Assembly (NCBI RefSeq): GCF_014647795.1
Contig: NZ_BMPW01000019.1
Coordinates: 144,476 to 208,475, forward strand
Length of the DNA: 64,000 bases
Direction of reading: 5' to 3'
Source of the DNA: Actinoplanes campanulatus
GTDB lineage: Bacteria; Actinomycetota; Actinomycetes; Mycobacteriales; Micromonosporaceae
The notes beneath the pieces were generated by a model. That model was given only the letters and a program-made list of their open reading frames with translations. It searched no databases and was not told the DNA's origin. This document shows positions 17,226-26,092 of this stretch, in pieces. The position numbers and the translations under genes are program-made. Within the stretch, counting starts at the first letter, position 1, and every line of letters starts with the position of its first letter.

Positions 17226-17998
17226 CCGCTGTTACGCAACTGCCCCGGTGCACCCGCGGCACGCTGGTCTCCGTCGAAGGGGTCACCGGAGTCGGAAAGA
17301 CCTACCTGACCCGCCACGCCATCACCCTGTTGGACACCACGCCGTCGCTGCTGGAGGAATTCTCCGCGCGCACCGACACCCCACCGGACTTAGGCTCAGC
17401 GCTGCTACGGGCTCTGCGCGAAGCCAGCGCCGGCGACCCCTTCCTGCGCGGTGGGACACCCACGGCCGAGGCACTGGTGCTGCTGGCCATCAAACGACGC
17501 GATCTCGACGCCGTCATCGCAGAAATCGCCGGCGGCCGTCTCGTCCTCGAGGGCCGCGGCGTCGACAGCACCGCGGTGTGCCAAGCCGTCCTGCTGCACC
17601 CCGACGACCCGGCCGCCGCCCTCGCGACGGCGACCGCGCTGCTGAGCTTGGCGGCGTCCTACCGCCCTCTGCCGGACCGCACCATCCTGGTCACCGACGA
17701 CCCCCACCGGGCGATCACCCGCGCTCAGCGCCGCGATCGGTGTGTCTTCACCGACGAGCAGGCGACCTTCATGCGCTCTGTGTGCGCCCTCTTCGAGCAG
17801 GTAGCAGCCACCGATCCCGCACGCTACCGCGTCGTGGATCGGCGCACTCTCGGAGAACACGACGCCACACGCCTGATCGGCTCGTTGATCCAGAACACGG
17901 ACGTCGAGCTCACCTGTGTCAGCGAACCGTGGCGGGGCCCGCAGGCCCCATGCATGTACTGCGGCCGGCCTCAAGACGGTCTCCTCACCGGCGACTGA
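17222..17998 (+). CDS. Thymidylate-kinase-like P-loop kinase, copy 2
   Basis: A protein of 258 residues, ATGA-coupled to copy 1. Walker A is EGVTGVGKTY (about residues 19-28), followed by GDPFLRGG, LVLEGRGVDSTAVCQA and a basic lid-like stretch AQRRDRC. Unlike copy 1 it ends with a CMYCGR segment (CxxC), possibly a metal site. Two successive kinases in one nucleoside operon could give the di- and triphosphate, or act on different bases. Substrate is not deducible. Confidence 0.82.
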   Translation: MTAVTQLPRCTRGTLVSVEGVTGVGKTYLTRHAITLLDTTPSLLEEFSARTDTPPDLGSALLRALREASAGDPFLRGGTPTAEALVLLAIKRRDLDAVIAEIAGGRLVLEGRGVDSTAVCQAVLLHPDDPAAALATATALLSLAASYRPLPDRTILVTDDPHRAITRAQRRDRCVFTDEQATFMRSVCALFEQVAATDPARYRVVDRRTLGEHDATRLIGSLIQNTDVELTCVSEPWRGPQAPCMYCGRPQDGLLTGD

Positions 17999-18021
17999 GT
18001 CCCTCGAACCCGAGGAGCGTT

Positions 18022-18990
18022 ATGCCCGTCCTGCATTCCACCAAGAATCTCAAGATCGTCGAACCCGCGACGGCGGACCGAACCGGCGTGGGCATCTTCG
18101 AGTACACCGACAACTACACCGTCTTCCACTACGGCCGGATGCCGGACCCGATATCCGGTAAGGGCGAAGCGACCTGCCGCATGGCCGTCTTCAACTTCCG
18201 GATGCTGCAAGCCGCCGGTGTGCCCACCCATTTCCGCCGGTTTCTTCCCCCGAACCGGATCGAGTTCGACCTGGCGCGGCTGCCCGAGCGGCTGCCCGAA
18301 CCGGGGACCGGCCGGCTCGCCGGCAACACTCTGATCCCCGTGCAGGTCCTGGTCCGTAACGAACTTCCGCAGGGCAGCTCGGTGCATCGTCGGCTCGCCA
18401 GCGGAACGCTCACCCTCGACGAGGTCGGGCTGCCTGCTCTACCGAACATCGGCGAACGGTTGCAGCCGCCGCTGATCGAGTTCGCCACCATGTTCGAGCC
18501 CGTCAACCGGTTCGTCAGCCGTTCCGAAGCCGTCCAGCTTGCCGGGCTGAGCGCCGGGCAGCTCCGCGTCATGAGCGACATCGCGGTCAAAGCCAACGAG
18601 GTGCTGGCCGGGCACGCCGAACGGGTCGGTTTCACCCTCTCTGACGGCAAAGCCGAGTTTCTTCTGACGAACGACGCGCACATCGTGCTGGCCGACAGCC
18701 CCGGCACTCCCGACGAGGCACGCCTGCTGTTCAACGGCGTCCACTGCGGCAAGCAGGTTCTGCGGAACTGGTACGTGAACAACGGACTCGAGGTACCCAC
18801 CGGCCGGCTGATCGCCGAGGGCGTTCCCCGGAACTTGTGGCCCGAGCCGGCCCCCCTGCCCGCAGCCTTCCTGCCGGTGATGTCGGACCTGTATCGGTCC
18901 CTGAGCCAGGCGTGGACAGGTGAACGGCTGTGGAACGCGCCCAGCCTCGACGACGCCACCCGCGCGGTCACCGAGGTCATCGGCCGGTGA
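18022..18990 (+). CDS. SAICAR-synthetase (PurC)-like ATP-dependent amide ligase
   Basis: A protein of 322 residues; ATG at 18022 after GAGGAG. It matches the PurC fold: YTDNYTVFHYGRMPD near the N terminus (PurC has a similar YTDR-x-S-x-FD segment), VLVRNELPQGSSVHRRL (about residues 110-126), and DGKAEFLL where PurC has its metal and nucleotide residues. PurC joins the carboxylate of an imidazole ribotide to aspartate with ATP. Within a CDG-making operon the equivalent substrate would be the 7-carboxylate of the deazapurine ribotide. Several catalytic positions differ from housekeeping PurC, so a new substrate is likely. Confidence 0.82.
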   Translation: MPVLHSTKNLKIVEPATADRTGVGIFEYTDNYTVFHYGRMPDPISGKGEATCRMAVFNFRMLQAAGVPTHFRRFLPPNRIEFDLARLPERLPEPGTGRLAGNTLIPVQVLVRNELPQGSSVHRRLASGTLTLDEVGLPALPNIGERLQPPLIEFATMFEPVNRFVSRSEAVQLAGLSAGQLRVMSDIAVKANEVLAGHAERVGFTLSDGKAEFLLTNDAHIVLADSPGTPDEARLLFNGVHCGKQVLRNWYVNNGLEVPTGRLIAEGVPRNLWPEPAPLPAAFLPVMSDLYRSLSQAWTGERLWNAPSLDDATRAVTEVIGR

Positions 18991-19081
18991 GAAGCAAGGG
19001 CACCAGCCGCCGATCGCAGAGAACCTGCATCGCTCGCTTCCACGTCACCAGCGTCGAGGCAGGACGGACGGCGGTGAGCGG

Positions 19082-19759
19082 ATGGGCGGCCTGACCGACG
19101 ACGAGGCCTTCCGCAAGACGACGTTCGTGGTCATCGACTTCGAGGCCACGACACCCACCGGGTCGCCGGCGCAACCGGTCGAGGTCGCCGTTCTCGCGCT
19201 GCGTTACGACGGTGAATGGCAGGAGACCGGGCGCGGGACCTCGCTGATCCGGCCGCCCGCGTTCGCCCCGGTGACACCGGCGTTCACCGCTCAGACCGGG
19301 CTGACTGCCGCGGAGCTGGAGGCCGCACCGACGCCGGCCGAAGCGCTGGGTGCGCTGGACCGCCGCTTCACGGCCGGCACGTCGTATCTGCTGGTGGCTC
19401 AGCACGCCGCCACCGAAGCCAACCTCATCTACCAGCAGCGGCAGCACTGCCCGGCACTGGCCCGTATCGACCTGCTGGACACGATCCCGCTGGCCAAACG
19501 CTGCGTTCCCGGGCTGATCAACTACCGGCTGGACACCCTCCTTGCGTACTTCGGCATCGCCCAGCCGGCAGACCGGCATCGGGCACCCGCAGACGTCGCC
19601 GTCACCGCGCAACTGTTCCGCCGGCTCATCGCTGTGGCGCACGACAACGGTGAAGTCGACAGCCTGGCCGGACTCGTGAAGATCGCGGGGCGGGCGGCCC
19701 CAGGCAACGCGCCCGTGCAGGAGGAACTGTTCGAGATTGCACCTCAGGAAGGCGAGTAG
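19082..19759 (+). CDS. DEDDh 3'-5' exonuclease (DnaQ-like)
   Basis: A protein of 225 residues. Exo I motif VVIDFEATTP (Asp and Glu, about residues 15-24), Exo II around AQHAATEANL and Exo III HRAPADVAV (His-x4-Asp) form a complete DEDDh active site. Such domains remove 3' nucleotides from DNA or RNA or cleave small oligonucleotides. In a cluster making purine analogues it may excise wrongly incorporated analogue. It has a weak ribosome site, and three bases separate it from the next GTG. Confidence 0.85.
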   Translation: MGGLTDDEAFRKTTFVVIDFEATTPTGSPAQPVEVAVLALRYDGEWQETGRGTSLIRPPAFAPVTPAFTAQTGLTAAELEAAPTPAEALGALDRRFTAGTSYLLVAQHAATEANLIYQQRQHCPALARIDLLDTIPLAKRCVPGLINYRLDTLLAYFGIAQPADRHRAPADVAVTAQLFRRLIAVAHDNGEVDSLAGLVKIAGRAAPGNAPVQEELFEIAPQEGE

Positions 19760-19762
19760 CCC

Positions 19763-20422
19763 GTGAGCCGAGAGGACGGTGCGACCGTGACGGCCGACAC
19801 CCCGCTGGAGCGCGAAGAGGTCCCGTTCTGGTTCGACCCGCTGTGTCCCTGGGCCTGGATCACCTCGCGGTGGCTGCGGGAGGTCGAGCAGGTCCGGCCT
19901 GTACGCGCGGATTGGCGCATCATGTCGCTGGCCTACCTGAACCTCGAGCAACGCGAGGGGAAGGGCCTCAGCGAGGACTACCGGGCGCTGATGGAGCGGG
20001 CCTGGGGGCCGGTGCGGGTGTGCGCGGCCGCCGTCGAGCACGCCGGTCCTCAGGTGCTCGGTGGCTTGTACACCGCCATCGGTTTGCGGCTGCACAACCA
20101 ACGACGCCGCGACGATCCCGCGGTCCTTCCCGAGGCCCTCGCCGACGTCGGTCTTTCCGCGTCGCTGGCCGCCGCAGCGGCCAGCACCGAGTTCGATCAG
20201 CAGATCAAGCGATCGCATCACGAGGCGTTCGACGAGGTCGGGCTCGACGTCGGCACACCCGTGCTGCGCATCAGGGGCACGGCTCTGTTCGGGCCCGTCA
20301 TCACCCCGGCACCGCGAGGGGAGTCCGCCGGCCGGCTGTGGGACGGCCTGGCCCTGATCGCGGAGACCGACGGATTCTTCGAGCTCAAACGCACCCGAAC
20401 CCGTAAAGCGTCATTCGAGTGA
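19763..20422 (+). CDS. DsbA-family thioredoxin-fold protein (Rv2466c/nitroreductase-like)
   Basis: A protein of 219 residues, GTG start. The N-terminal FDPLCPWAWITSRW block is typical of the actinobacterial DsbA-like family that includes the mycothiol-dependent reductase Rv2466c. The active site here is CPWA, with a single cysteine instead of CPWC. A late GTPVLRI segment supplies the cis-proline loop. Thiol-based reduction or conjugation with mycothiol is likely. Last gene of the deazapurine operon, ahead of a hairpin. Confidence 0.85.
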   Translation: MSREDGATVTADTPLEREEVPFWFDPLCPWAWITSRWLREVEQVRPVRADWRIMSLAYLNLEQREGKGLSEDYRALMERAWGPVRVCAAAVEHAGPQVLGGLYTAIGLRLHNQRRRDDPAVLPEALADVGLSASLAAAAASTEFDQQIKRSHHEAFDEVGLDVGTPVLRIRGTALFGPVITPAPRGESAGRLWDGLALIAETDGFFELKRTRTRKASFE

Positions 20423-20500
20423 GCCCACAGGGCGCAGGTGAGGGCGCGGCCAGCGCGTGTGCGCTGAGCCGCGCGCGAGTCGACCTGCCTGCTCAGCGAC

Positions 20501-20530
20501 ACTGTGCCGGACTCTTTCGGCCGGCACAGT
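20501..20530. terminator. Hairpin between convergent genes
   Basis: A perfect 10-bp stem (20501-20510 with 20521-20530) with a 10-base loop lies between the DsbA-like gene and the oppositely oriented NUDIX gene, placed to stop transcription from both sides. Confidence 0.7.
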
Positions 20531-20547
20531 CCGGGAGCCGGCCCGGC

Positions 20548-21102
20548 TCAGCCCATCCGGCCGGAGGGCGCGCACGCGCGGCGGATCCGGGGGCCCACCA
20601 GACGCTCGGCCTCGTCGAGCCGGTACCACGCCGCACTCGTCACCTCCGATTCCTGAAGGCTGCCCACATCGCCTGTCGTCGTGAAGGCATAGCCCACGTC
20701 CAGATGGAAGTGCTCGGGCTCATCTTTCTGGGGTCGAGCAGGTACCCGCCCGAACTCGACATAGACGGGCTCCTGGGATACCGCGACGACCGAGTCGGGG
20801 TCGATGCCGGTCTCCTCCACAAGCTCGCGCACCGCGGCGTCGATCAGCGTCGTGTCGGTCGGCTCCAGATGCCCACCGGGTTGCAGCGGAATCCCGTACG
20901 CGAGGTGCCCGACGAGCAGGATCTCCTCCCCGCGCGTCAGCAGCGCGCCGACCGTCACGTGCATGTCGAAATTGCGGCGGGAGGCGAAGTCCTTGCCTCG
21001 CGCCAGCAGCTCGACCGGCTCGGCCAGCAGTGTCTTCTCCTCGGGATACCGGTCGAGATAGGCGGCAAGGGCTTCCGCAATCTCCGAGTCAGCGATCGAC
21101 AC
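20548..21102 (-). CDS. NUDIX hydrolase
   Basis: A protein of 184 residues from GTG 21102. The Nudix box begins PGGHLEP and ends AAVRELVEETGI (about residues 75-100) and carries the RE and EE metal residues. The QPGGHLEP form is common in actinobacterial NUDIX enzymes. Family members cleave nucleoside diphosphates linked to another group, often damaged or foreign nucleotides. It is the first of at least four NUDIX genes in this window, and the only gene of this block read leftwards. Confidence 0.9.
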   Translation of the reverse strand: MSIADSEIAEALAAYLDRYPEEKTLLAEPVELLARGKDFASRRNFDMHVTVGALLTRGEEILLVGHLAYGIPLQPGGHLEPTDTTLIDAAVRELVEETGIDPDSVVAVSQEPVYVEFGRVPARPQKDEPEHFHLDVGYAFTTTGDVGSLQESEVTSAAWYRLDEAERLVGPRIRRACAPSGRMG

Positions 21103-21617
21103 GAGACGCCTCCAAGGCAGTCGGATTCAATGCGTTTGCCGGCGCAGCACATGCCTCACACTTCGAGGCTCCGCTGGCCGGCGACGACCGAACCCGGCGA
21201 ACCTACCGCGTCCGTCAAGCCCGTACACGCACAACGACTTACGTGTTCTGGCGTAGACACCCGGGCGCGCGATCCCGCTACGCGAGTGGGTCACTGCCCG
21301 GCACCGTCGGCTTCGGCGCCCCGCACCCGTCGATCGCTGCCCGCCAAGCGCAAGCTCATCAACGTCGATATGGCCTCGTGGACGCCACTGGCGACCGCTG
21401 AAGCCGCCACAGTGGCGAGGCCGGTAGACGTGAGCGGTCTACGACACGCGCCATTCGACCATTTGTGCGAATGCGTTGCCCGGTTAGACGGACTGCGTCG
21501 TGTCCGCGACAGCCCACCACCCCGGGAGGCGAGTACCGATATGGGGGTGACTCCACAACATGCCGCCTCCCTCCCAGTTCTGACGATGCGGACCGCCCGG
21601 CAGGAGGAAATGAGCAG
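21103..21617. other. Intergenic region, no gene recognised
   Basis: 515 bases between divergent NUDIX and ABC-transporter genes. Long open frames cross it, but none has a ribosome site or family resemblance. It should hold both promoters. A short hairpin (GTAGAC/GTCTAC around 21423-21440) and the AGGAGG of the transporter gene (21602-21607) are the only signals seen. Confidence 0.4.
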
Positions 21618-23600
21618 GTGAGCGCCGTTGTGGACAAGCCCAATGCCGATCCGAGTATCCCGGCGCAGAGCGGGGGAAAGCCTGCCGAGGCGGTCCTTCC
21701 GGAGTTCCGGCGCAGCTGGTGGGAGACCGGCATGCGTGCCCGTGCGGATGCCGGTGTGCTCGGTGTCTTCGCCGAGCTGCCCGGCCTGATCAGCAAAGCG
21801 GTGCGGGTGGCGTGGCGCGCAGACCGGCTGCGCACGCTGCTGGTAGCTGTCGCGACGGTGGGTGCCGGCTCGATGGCGGCTTTCGGGCTGCTGGCGACCC
21901 AGCGGATCCTGATCGAGCTGTTCGCGGCCGGCCCGACCCCGGACCGGGTCCGGGCGGCGGTGCCGGCGCTGGCATGGCTGGCCGTGGTCACCGCGATCCG
22001 CGGCGCGCTGGGCATGGTCGTCGGGTACGCCCTCAACGGGCTGACACCGCGCGTGCTGCTCGACGTGGAGAAGGAGCTGTTCGCCGACACGACCGCGGTC
22101 GAGCTGCGGGCCTTCGACGACGACCAGTTCGCCGAAGGCATGGAACGGGCGACCCGTGGCACGGAAGCCGCGATCGAGCTGGTGCAGACGGTGATGAACC
22201 TGTTCGCGGGCCTGGTCAGCTTGCTGGCAGTCGTCGTCGCCGTGGTTGCCATCCACCCGCTGCTGCTGGTAGCCCTGCTCGTAGCGACCGTCCCCACCGG
22301 GTATGCCGCCCTGCGCGCCGGCCACGTCAAGTTCGGCAGCTACCTGGCCTCCTCCACCCGGCGGCGCCGGCAGTGGGTGCTGCAGCGGCTGATGGCCGAA
22401 CGCGACTCGGCCGCGGAGCTGCGTTCGTACGGCCTGCGGCCGTTCCTGCTCGGCCTGTACGACAAGGTGATGGGCGCACAGGTCGCCGAGGAACTGCGGG
22501 TGGCCCGGCGTGTCACTACCACCATGAGTATCGGAGCGACGATCGGCGGCGTCGCCTTGACGGGCGTCTACGTACTGCTCGGTGTGCTGCTGCTCAACGG
22601 GCACATCCCGCTGGCCGCCGCGACCACGTGCGTGATCGCGGTACAGGCGGCACGCAGTTCCCTGTCCACCGTGACCTTCCAGGTCGACAGGGTCTACACC
22701 AGCGGCCAGTTCTTCAACGAGTACGTGCGATTCCGGTCGACCGCAGCCCACCATCTCCCGGCTCATGACGCTGACAGTGCCGCCGGCCCTCGGCGGGTGG
22801 CGCAGCCCTTGACCGAGCTGACCGTTCAGAGTGTGAGCCTGCAGTACCCGGATCGGGAACGGCCGGCAGTCGACCAGGTGACGGTGACGATCCGGCCGGG
22901 CCAGACGATCGCTCTCGTCGGCGAGAACGGCTCCGGCAAATCCACCCTCGCGGCGATGATCGCCGGGCTGCGCACCCCGACCGCGGGCACACTGCTGTGG
23001 AACGGCCACCCCTACGCCGCCTACGACATCGACGATCTACGCGGCCGGATCGCGGTCGCCATGCAAGATCATCACCACTGGCCGTTCAGCGCGTCGACGA
23101 ACATCGCCATGGGCGACATCGGCGCCGACGCGGAACCGGCCCGGATCGAAGCAGCCGCCCGCAAAGCGGCCGCGCACGACATGATCCTGGAACTGCCGAA
23201 CGGCTACGACACCCTGCTGGACAAGACCTTCAAGGACGGCTCTGACCTGTCCGGAGGGCAGTGGCAACGCGTGGCTGCCGCCCGAGCATTCCTGCGGGAC
23301 GCCGACGTCCTGATCATGGACGAGCCGTCGTCAGCGCTCGACCCCCGCGCCGAACACGCCCTGTTCCAGGCACTCCGCGACCGGCAGGGCACCAAGACCA
23401 CCATCCTCATCACCCACCGGCTCGCCAACATCACCCACGCCGACCAGATCCTGGTTCTCCAGCACGGAGCGCTCATCGAAGCCGGCACCCATCGCCAGCT
23501 GATGGCAGCCGCAGGCACCTACGAATCGCTGTTCACCCTGCAGGCGGCCGGATACCAGAGCGAACCGTCCGCTGTTGCATCTGATGCCGGTGCCGCATGA
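21618..23600 (+). CDS. ABC exporter, fused membrane and ATPase domains
   Basis: A protein of 660 residues; GTG 21618 has AGGAGG 10 bases upstream. The N-terminal half has about five to six transmembrane segments (around residues 75-400). The C-terminal ATPase has Walker A GENGSGKST, the Q-loop around MQDHH, signature LSGGQWQR, Walker B VLIMDEPSSALD and a switch His in ITHRL. Half-transporters of this build act as dimers and export lipids, peptides or drugs. It opens a chain of seven genes linked by 4-base (one 14-base) overlaps, which suggests export or self-protection for that module's product. Confidence 0.94.
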   Translation: MSAVVDKPNADPSIPAQSGGKPAEAVLPEFRRSWWETGMRARADAGVLGVFAELPGLISKAVRVAWRADRLRTLLVAVATVGAGSMAAFGLLATQRILIELFAAGPTPDRVRAAVPALAWLAVVTAIRGALGMVVGYALNGLTPRVLLDVEKELFADTTAVELRAFDDDQFAEGMERATRGTEAAIELVQTVMNLFAGLVSLLAVVVAVVAIHPLLLVALLVATVPTGYAALRAGHVKFGSYLASSTRRRRQWVLQRLMAERDSAAELRSYGLRPFLLGLYDKVMGAQVAEELRVARRVTTTMSIGATIGGVALTGVYVLLGVLLLNGHIPLAAATTCVIAVQAARSSLSTVTFQVDRVYTSGQFFNEYVRFRSTAAHHLPAHDADSAAGPRRVAQPLTELTVQSVSLQYPDRERPAVDQVTVTIRPGQTIALVGENGSGKSTLAAMIAGLRTPTAGTLLWNGHPYAAYDIDDLRGRIAVAMQDHHHWPFSASTNIAMGDIGADAEPARIEAAARKAAAHDMILELPNGYDTLLDKTFKDGSDLSGGQWQRVAAARAFLRDADVLIMDEPSSALDPRAEHALFQALRDRQGTKTTILITHRLANITHADQILVLQHGALIEAGTHRQLMAAAGTYESLFTLQAAGYQSEPSAVASDAGAA

Positions 23601-24403
23601 ACACGCCCGCCGCCGGCGCGCTCGCCCGGCTGAGGCAGGCCCGTACAGCTTGGCTGCATCAGGCACTCGAAGTCTTTTCCGCACACCGGTTCGTGGAAGC
23701 GGTGTGGGTCGAAGGTTCACTGGGGCGCGGCGACGCCGACGCGTTCAGCGATGTCGACCTGGTGCTGGCCATCGGCGGATCGGCGCCGCCCTCGGTGTTC
23801 GGGGATCCGATCGCAGGGCTGGGACTGCCCGGCCGCGTGCTCTACACCCGCGACAAGCCGAAGAACGCCCCGGCCGACGGCGCCTACCGGGCGGCGTGCG
23901 TCGAACTGGTGGCGTTGCCCGTCCTGGCCGACCTCTACCTGTGGCCGGCGGCGACGGCCACGATGTCGGCCACCGCCCGGCTGCTGTTCCAGCGCGGTGA
24001 CCCGCCACCGCGCAGCGATCTGAGCTTCCTGCCGCTGATCAGCCAGTACCCCAGCGGGGACACCCGAGACAGCGACCCGTACCAGCCACAGACCGTTCTG
24101 ATGCTGGTGCAACTAGCCGCAAAACACCTCGCCCGAGGCGATCACGAGCGGGAAGCCGCGATCCGCCGGCAACTGCGCGATCCGGCACACGCCGGCGATG
24201 CCGCCGCGCTACGGCGCCTGCTCGCGGCCCGTGTCGACTCCATGACGGGCTCGTCGCTGGAGGCAGCGGTCACCGCCGTGCACCGGCTGATCGAGATCGC
24301 CGAACACCAGGCCGCGGTCGCACCGGAAACCGCGAACTCCCGGTCCGGACTCGCCACGACGACGGCAGGGACACCGCCGACCGGACCCGGGACCACCTCA
24401 TGA
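23597..24403 (+). CDS. Nucleotidyltransferase-fold protein (aminoglycoside adenylyltransferase-like)
   Basis: A protein of 268 residues, ATGA-coupled to the exporter. The polymerase-beta nucleotidyltransferase signature GSLGRGDADAFSDVDLVL (about residues 40-57) contains the GS and paired Asp metal ligands. The C-terminal half is helical, as in aminoglycoside nucleotidyltransferases. It would transfer a nucleotide, usually AMP, to a small molecule or protein; a resistance role is possible. It overlaps the MazG-like gene by 4 bases. Confidence 0.85.
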   Translation: MNTPAAGALARLRQARTAWLHQALEVFSAHRFVEAVWVEGSLGRGDADAFSDVDLVLAIGGSAPPSVFGDPIAGLGLPGRVLYTRDKPKNAPADGAYRAACVELVALPVLADLYLWPAATATMSATARLLFQRGDPPPRSDLSFLPLISQYPSGDTRDSDPYQPQTVLMLVQLAAKHLARGDHEREAAIRRQLRDPAHAGDAAALRRLLAARVDSMTGSSLEAAVTAVHRLIEIAEHQAAVAPETANSRSGLATTTAGTPPTGPGTTS

Positions 24404-24801
24404 CCGCTGGAGCTGGGACCCCGCCGCACGCCGATGACGCGCCGGTGCCGGACACGTTCACCGCGCTCGTGGCGACGGTGCACGCGCTGAAAATCCGGTT
24501 CCCGGACCACAACGGTCCGTTCGAACGGGTGACCCGGCTGGCTGAGGAATCCGGTGAGCTCGCCGCGGCGGTCAACCACGCCGAGGGCACCGGCATCAAG
24601 GTTGCCAAGCATGGCCCGTTCGATCCGGCGCACCTGGTCAAGGAAGTCATGGATGTACTGCGCGCCGCGGTGGGGATCGCCGCGCACTACGGCGTGGTCG
24701 ACGACCTGCGCACGGCGATCACCGACCACTACCAGCGGCACGTTGCCCTAGGTTTGATCGAGGCGCCGCATCCGGGCGGAGATCAGCATGGTGACCGCTG
24801 A
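24400..24801 (+). CDS. MazG-like nucleotide pyrophosphohydrolase
   Basis: A protein of 133 residues. It has the four-helix MazG signature: an EESGELAAAV segment (about residues 50-59) and a second acidic helix KEVMDVLRAAVGIA (about 80-93). MazG enzymes cut NTPs or non-canonical dNTPs to monophosphate and pyrophosphate. This is a fitting house-cleaning activity where nucleotide analogues are made. It overlaps both neighbours. Confidence 0.85.
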   Translation: MTAGAGTPPHADDAPVPDTFTALVATVHALKIRFPDHNGPFERVTRLAEESGELAAAVNHAEGTGIKVAKHGPFDPAHLVKEVMDVLRAAVGIAAHYGVVDDLRTAITDHYQRHVALGLIEAPHPGGDQHGDR

Positions 24802-26092
24802 CCGCCGCCCGCCTGCTGGGGCCGAACTGGTGCCGACGTGGCGTGGCAGTGGCCGCCAGGTAAGGCGGCTATGGGCGGCGTACGCGATCTCGCAGGCCGG
24901 CAGCGGCATCGGCACCGGCGCGCTGCCGCTGGTGGCGATCCTGCTGCTGGAAGCCTCGGACTGGCAGATCTCGCTGCTGGCCGCGGTCGCGGGGATCGCC
25001 GGCGCCGCCGCCGTGGTCCCGCTCGGGCCGTGGGTCGAGTTCCACCGCAAACGCCCCGTCATGATCGGCGCCGACCTGCTGCGCGGTGTCACCCTGCTCA
25101 GCGTCCCGGTCGCCGCCTGGGCCGGCGGGCTGACCTTCGGCCAGCTGTGCCTGGTGGCCGCCGCGCAGACGATCGGCACGATCCTGTCCTCGGCGGCCAG
25201 CACCGCCTACCTGAAGTCGCTGGTTCCCGCCGACCGGCAGGTCCTGGTCAACGCGCGGTGGGAGAGCACCATGTGGACGGCCAGCACCCTCGGCCCGCCG
25301 GCCGGCGGCATGCTGGTCTCCTGGCTCGGCGCCCTCGCCGCGCTCCTGGTCGACGCGGCCAGCTTCCTGCTGTCGGCCGTCACATTGGGACGGGTCCGGC
25401 ACCGTGAACCAGCACCCGCTGCCCCGGCGAACGGCCGGCACTCGCTGGCGGAGATGACCGCGGGCTGGCGGCACATCGCCGCGCACCCGGTCCTCGTCCG
25501 ATTGTCCGGGCATGCCCTCATTTTTGGCGGTTGTATCGTCGCTTCCACGCCGCTGATCGCCGTGCTCATGCTCCGCGACCTCGGGTTCAGCCCGGCGCAG
25601 TACGGCCTCGCCCTCGGTGTGCCGTGCGCGGCCGGGATCCTCGGGTCGGTGCTCGCGCCACGGATCATCCGCCGGGCCGGGTTGATGCCGACGCTGCTGG
25701 TCGCCGGTGCCGCCCGCTGCCTGTGGATGGCCGTGATCCCGTTCGCGCCGGGTACGACTGCCGGGCTTGTGTTGATCATCGCGGCGGACACGCTGCTGCT
25801 GTGGTGTGCCGGGGTCTTCAACCCGGCGTTCTCGACCTATCGGATGCGGGCGGTCGCCGACGGCTACCTGGCCCGGGTGACCGCGGCGTGGGCGGTCAGC
25901 AGCAAGGTCGCCCAGCCCATCGTGATCGCGGCCGCCGGCGTGGCCGCCGCAGTGGTCGGCGCCCGAACGGCGCTGCTCGGGCTGGCCGGTGTGCTGCTGG
26001 CCAGCATGATCGTGCTGCCCTGGCGCAGCTGGACCACCCCAGACCCGGCCGCAGGTATCGGGCCAGGGTCAGCCACGGGGGCACGGCCGTGA
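24788..26092 (+). CDS. Major facilitator superfamily transporter
   Basis: A protein of 434 residues with about twelve hydrophobic segments. A basic loop HRKRPVMIGADLL after the second helix matches the MFS motif A position. It resembles the drug/metabolite exporters of the enterobactin-exporter type. Start ATG 24788 lies inside the MazG-like gene; the end overlaps the kinase gene (GTGA). This is the second exporter of the same operon. Confidence 0.92.
   Translation: MVTADRRPPAGAELVPTWRGSGRQVRRLWAAYAISQAGSGIGTGALPLVAILLLEASDWQISLLAAVAGIAGAAAVVPLGPWVEFHRKRPVMIGADLLRGVTLLSVPVAAWAGGLTFGQLCLVAAAQTIGTILSSAASTAYLKSLVPADRQVLVNARWESTMWTASTLGPPAGGMLVSWLGALAALLVDAASFLLSAVTLGRVRHREPAPAAPANGRHSLAEMTAGWRHIAAHPVLVRLSGHALIFGGCIVASTPLIAVLMLRDLGFSPAQYGLALGVPCAAGILGSVLAPRIIRRAGLMPTLLVAGAARCLWMAVIPFAPGTTAGLVLIIAADTLLLWCAGVFNPAFSTYRMRAVADGYLARVTAAWAVSSKVAQPIVIAAAGVAAAVVGARTALLGLAGVLLASMIVLPWRSWTTPDPAAGIGPGSATGARP

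Noticed and set aside
20419-21621. 400-codon rightward open frame across the NUDIX gene and the ABC-transporter upstream region
   Set aside because: It is antisense to a clear NUDIX gene over half its length, has no recognisable domain and probably stays open only because of high GC.
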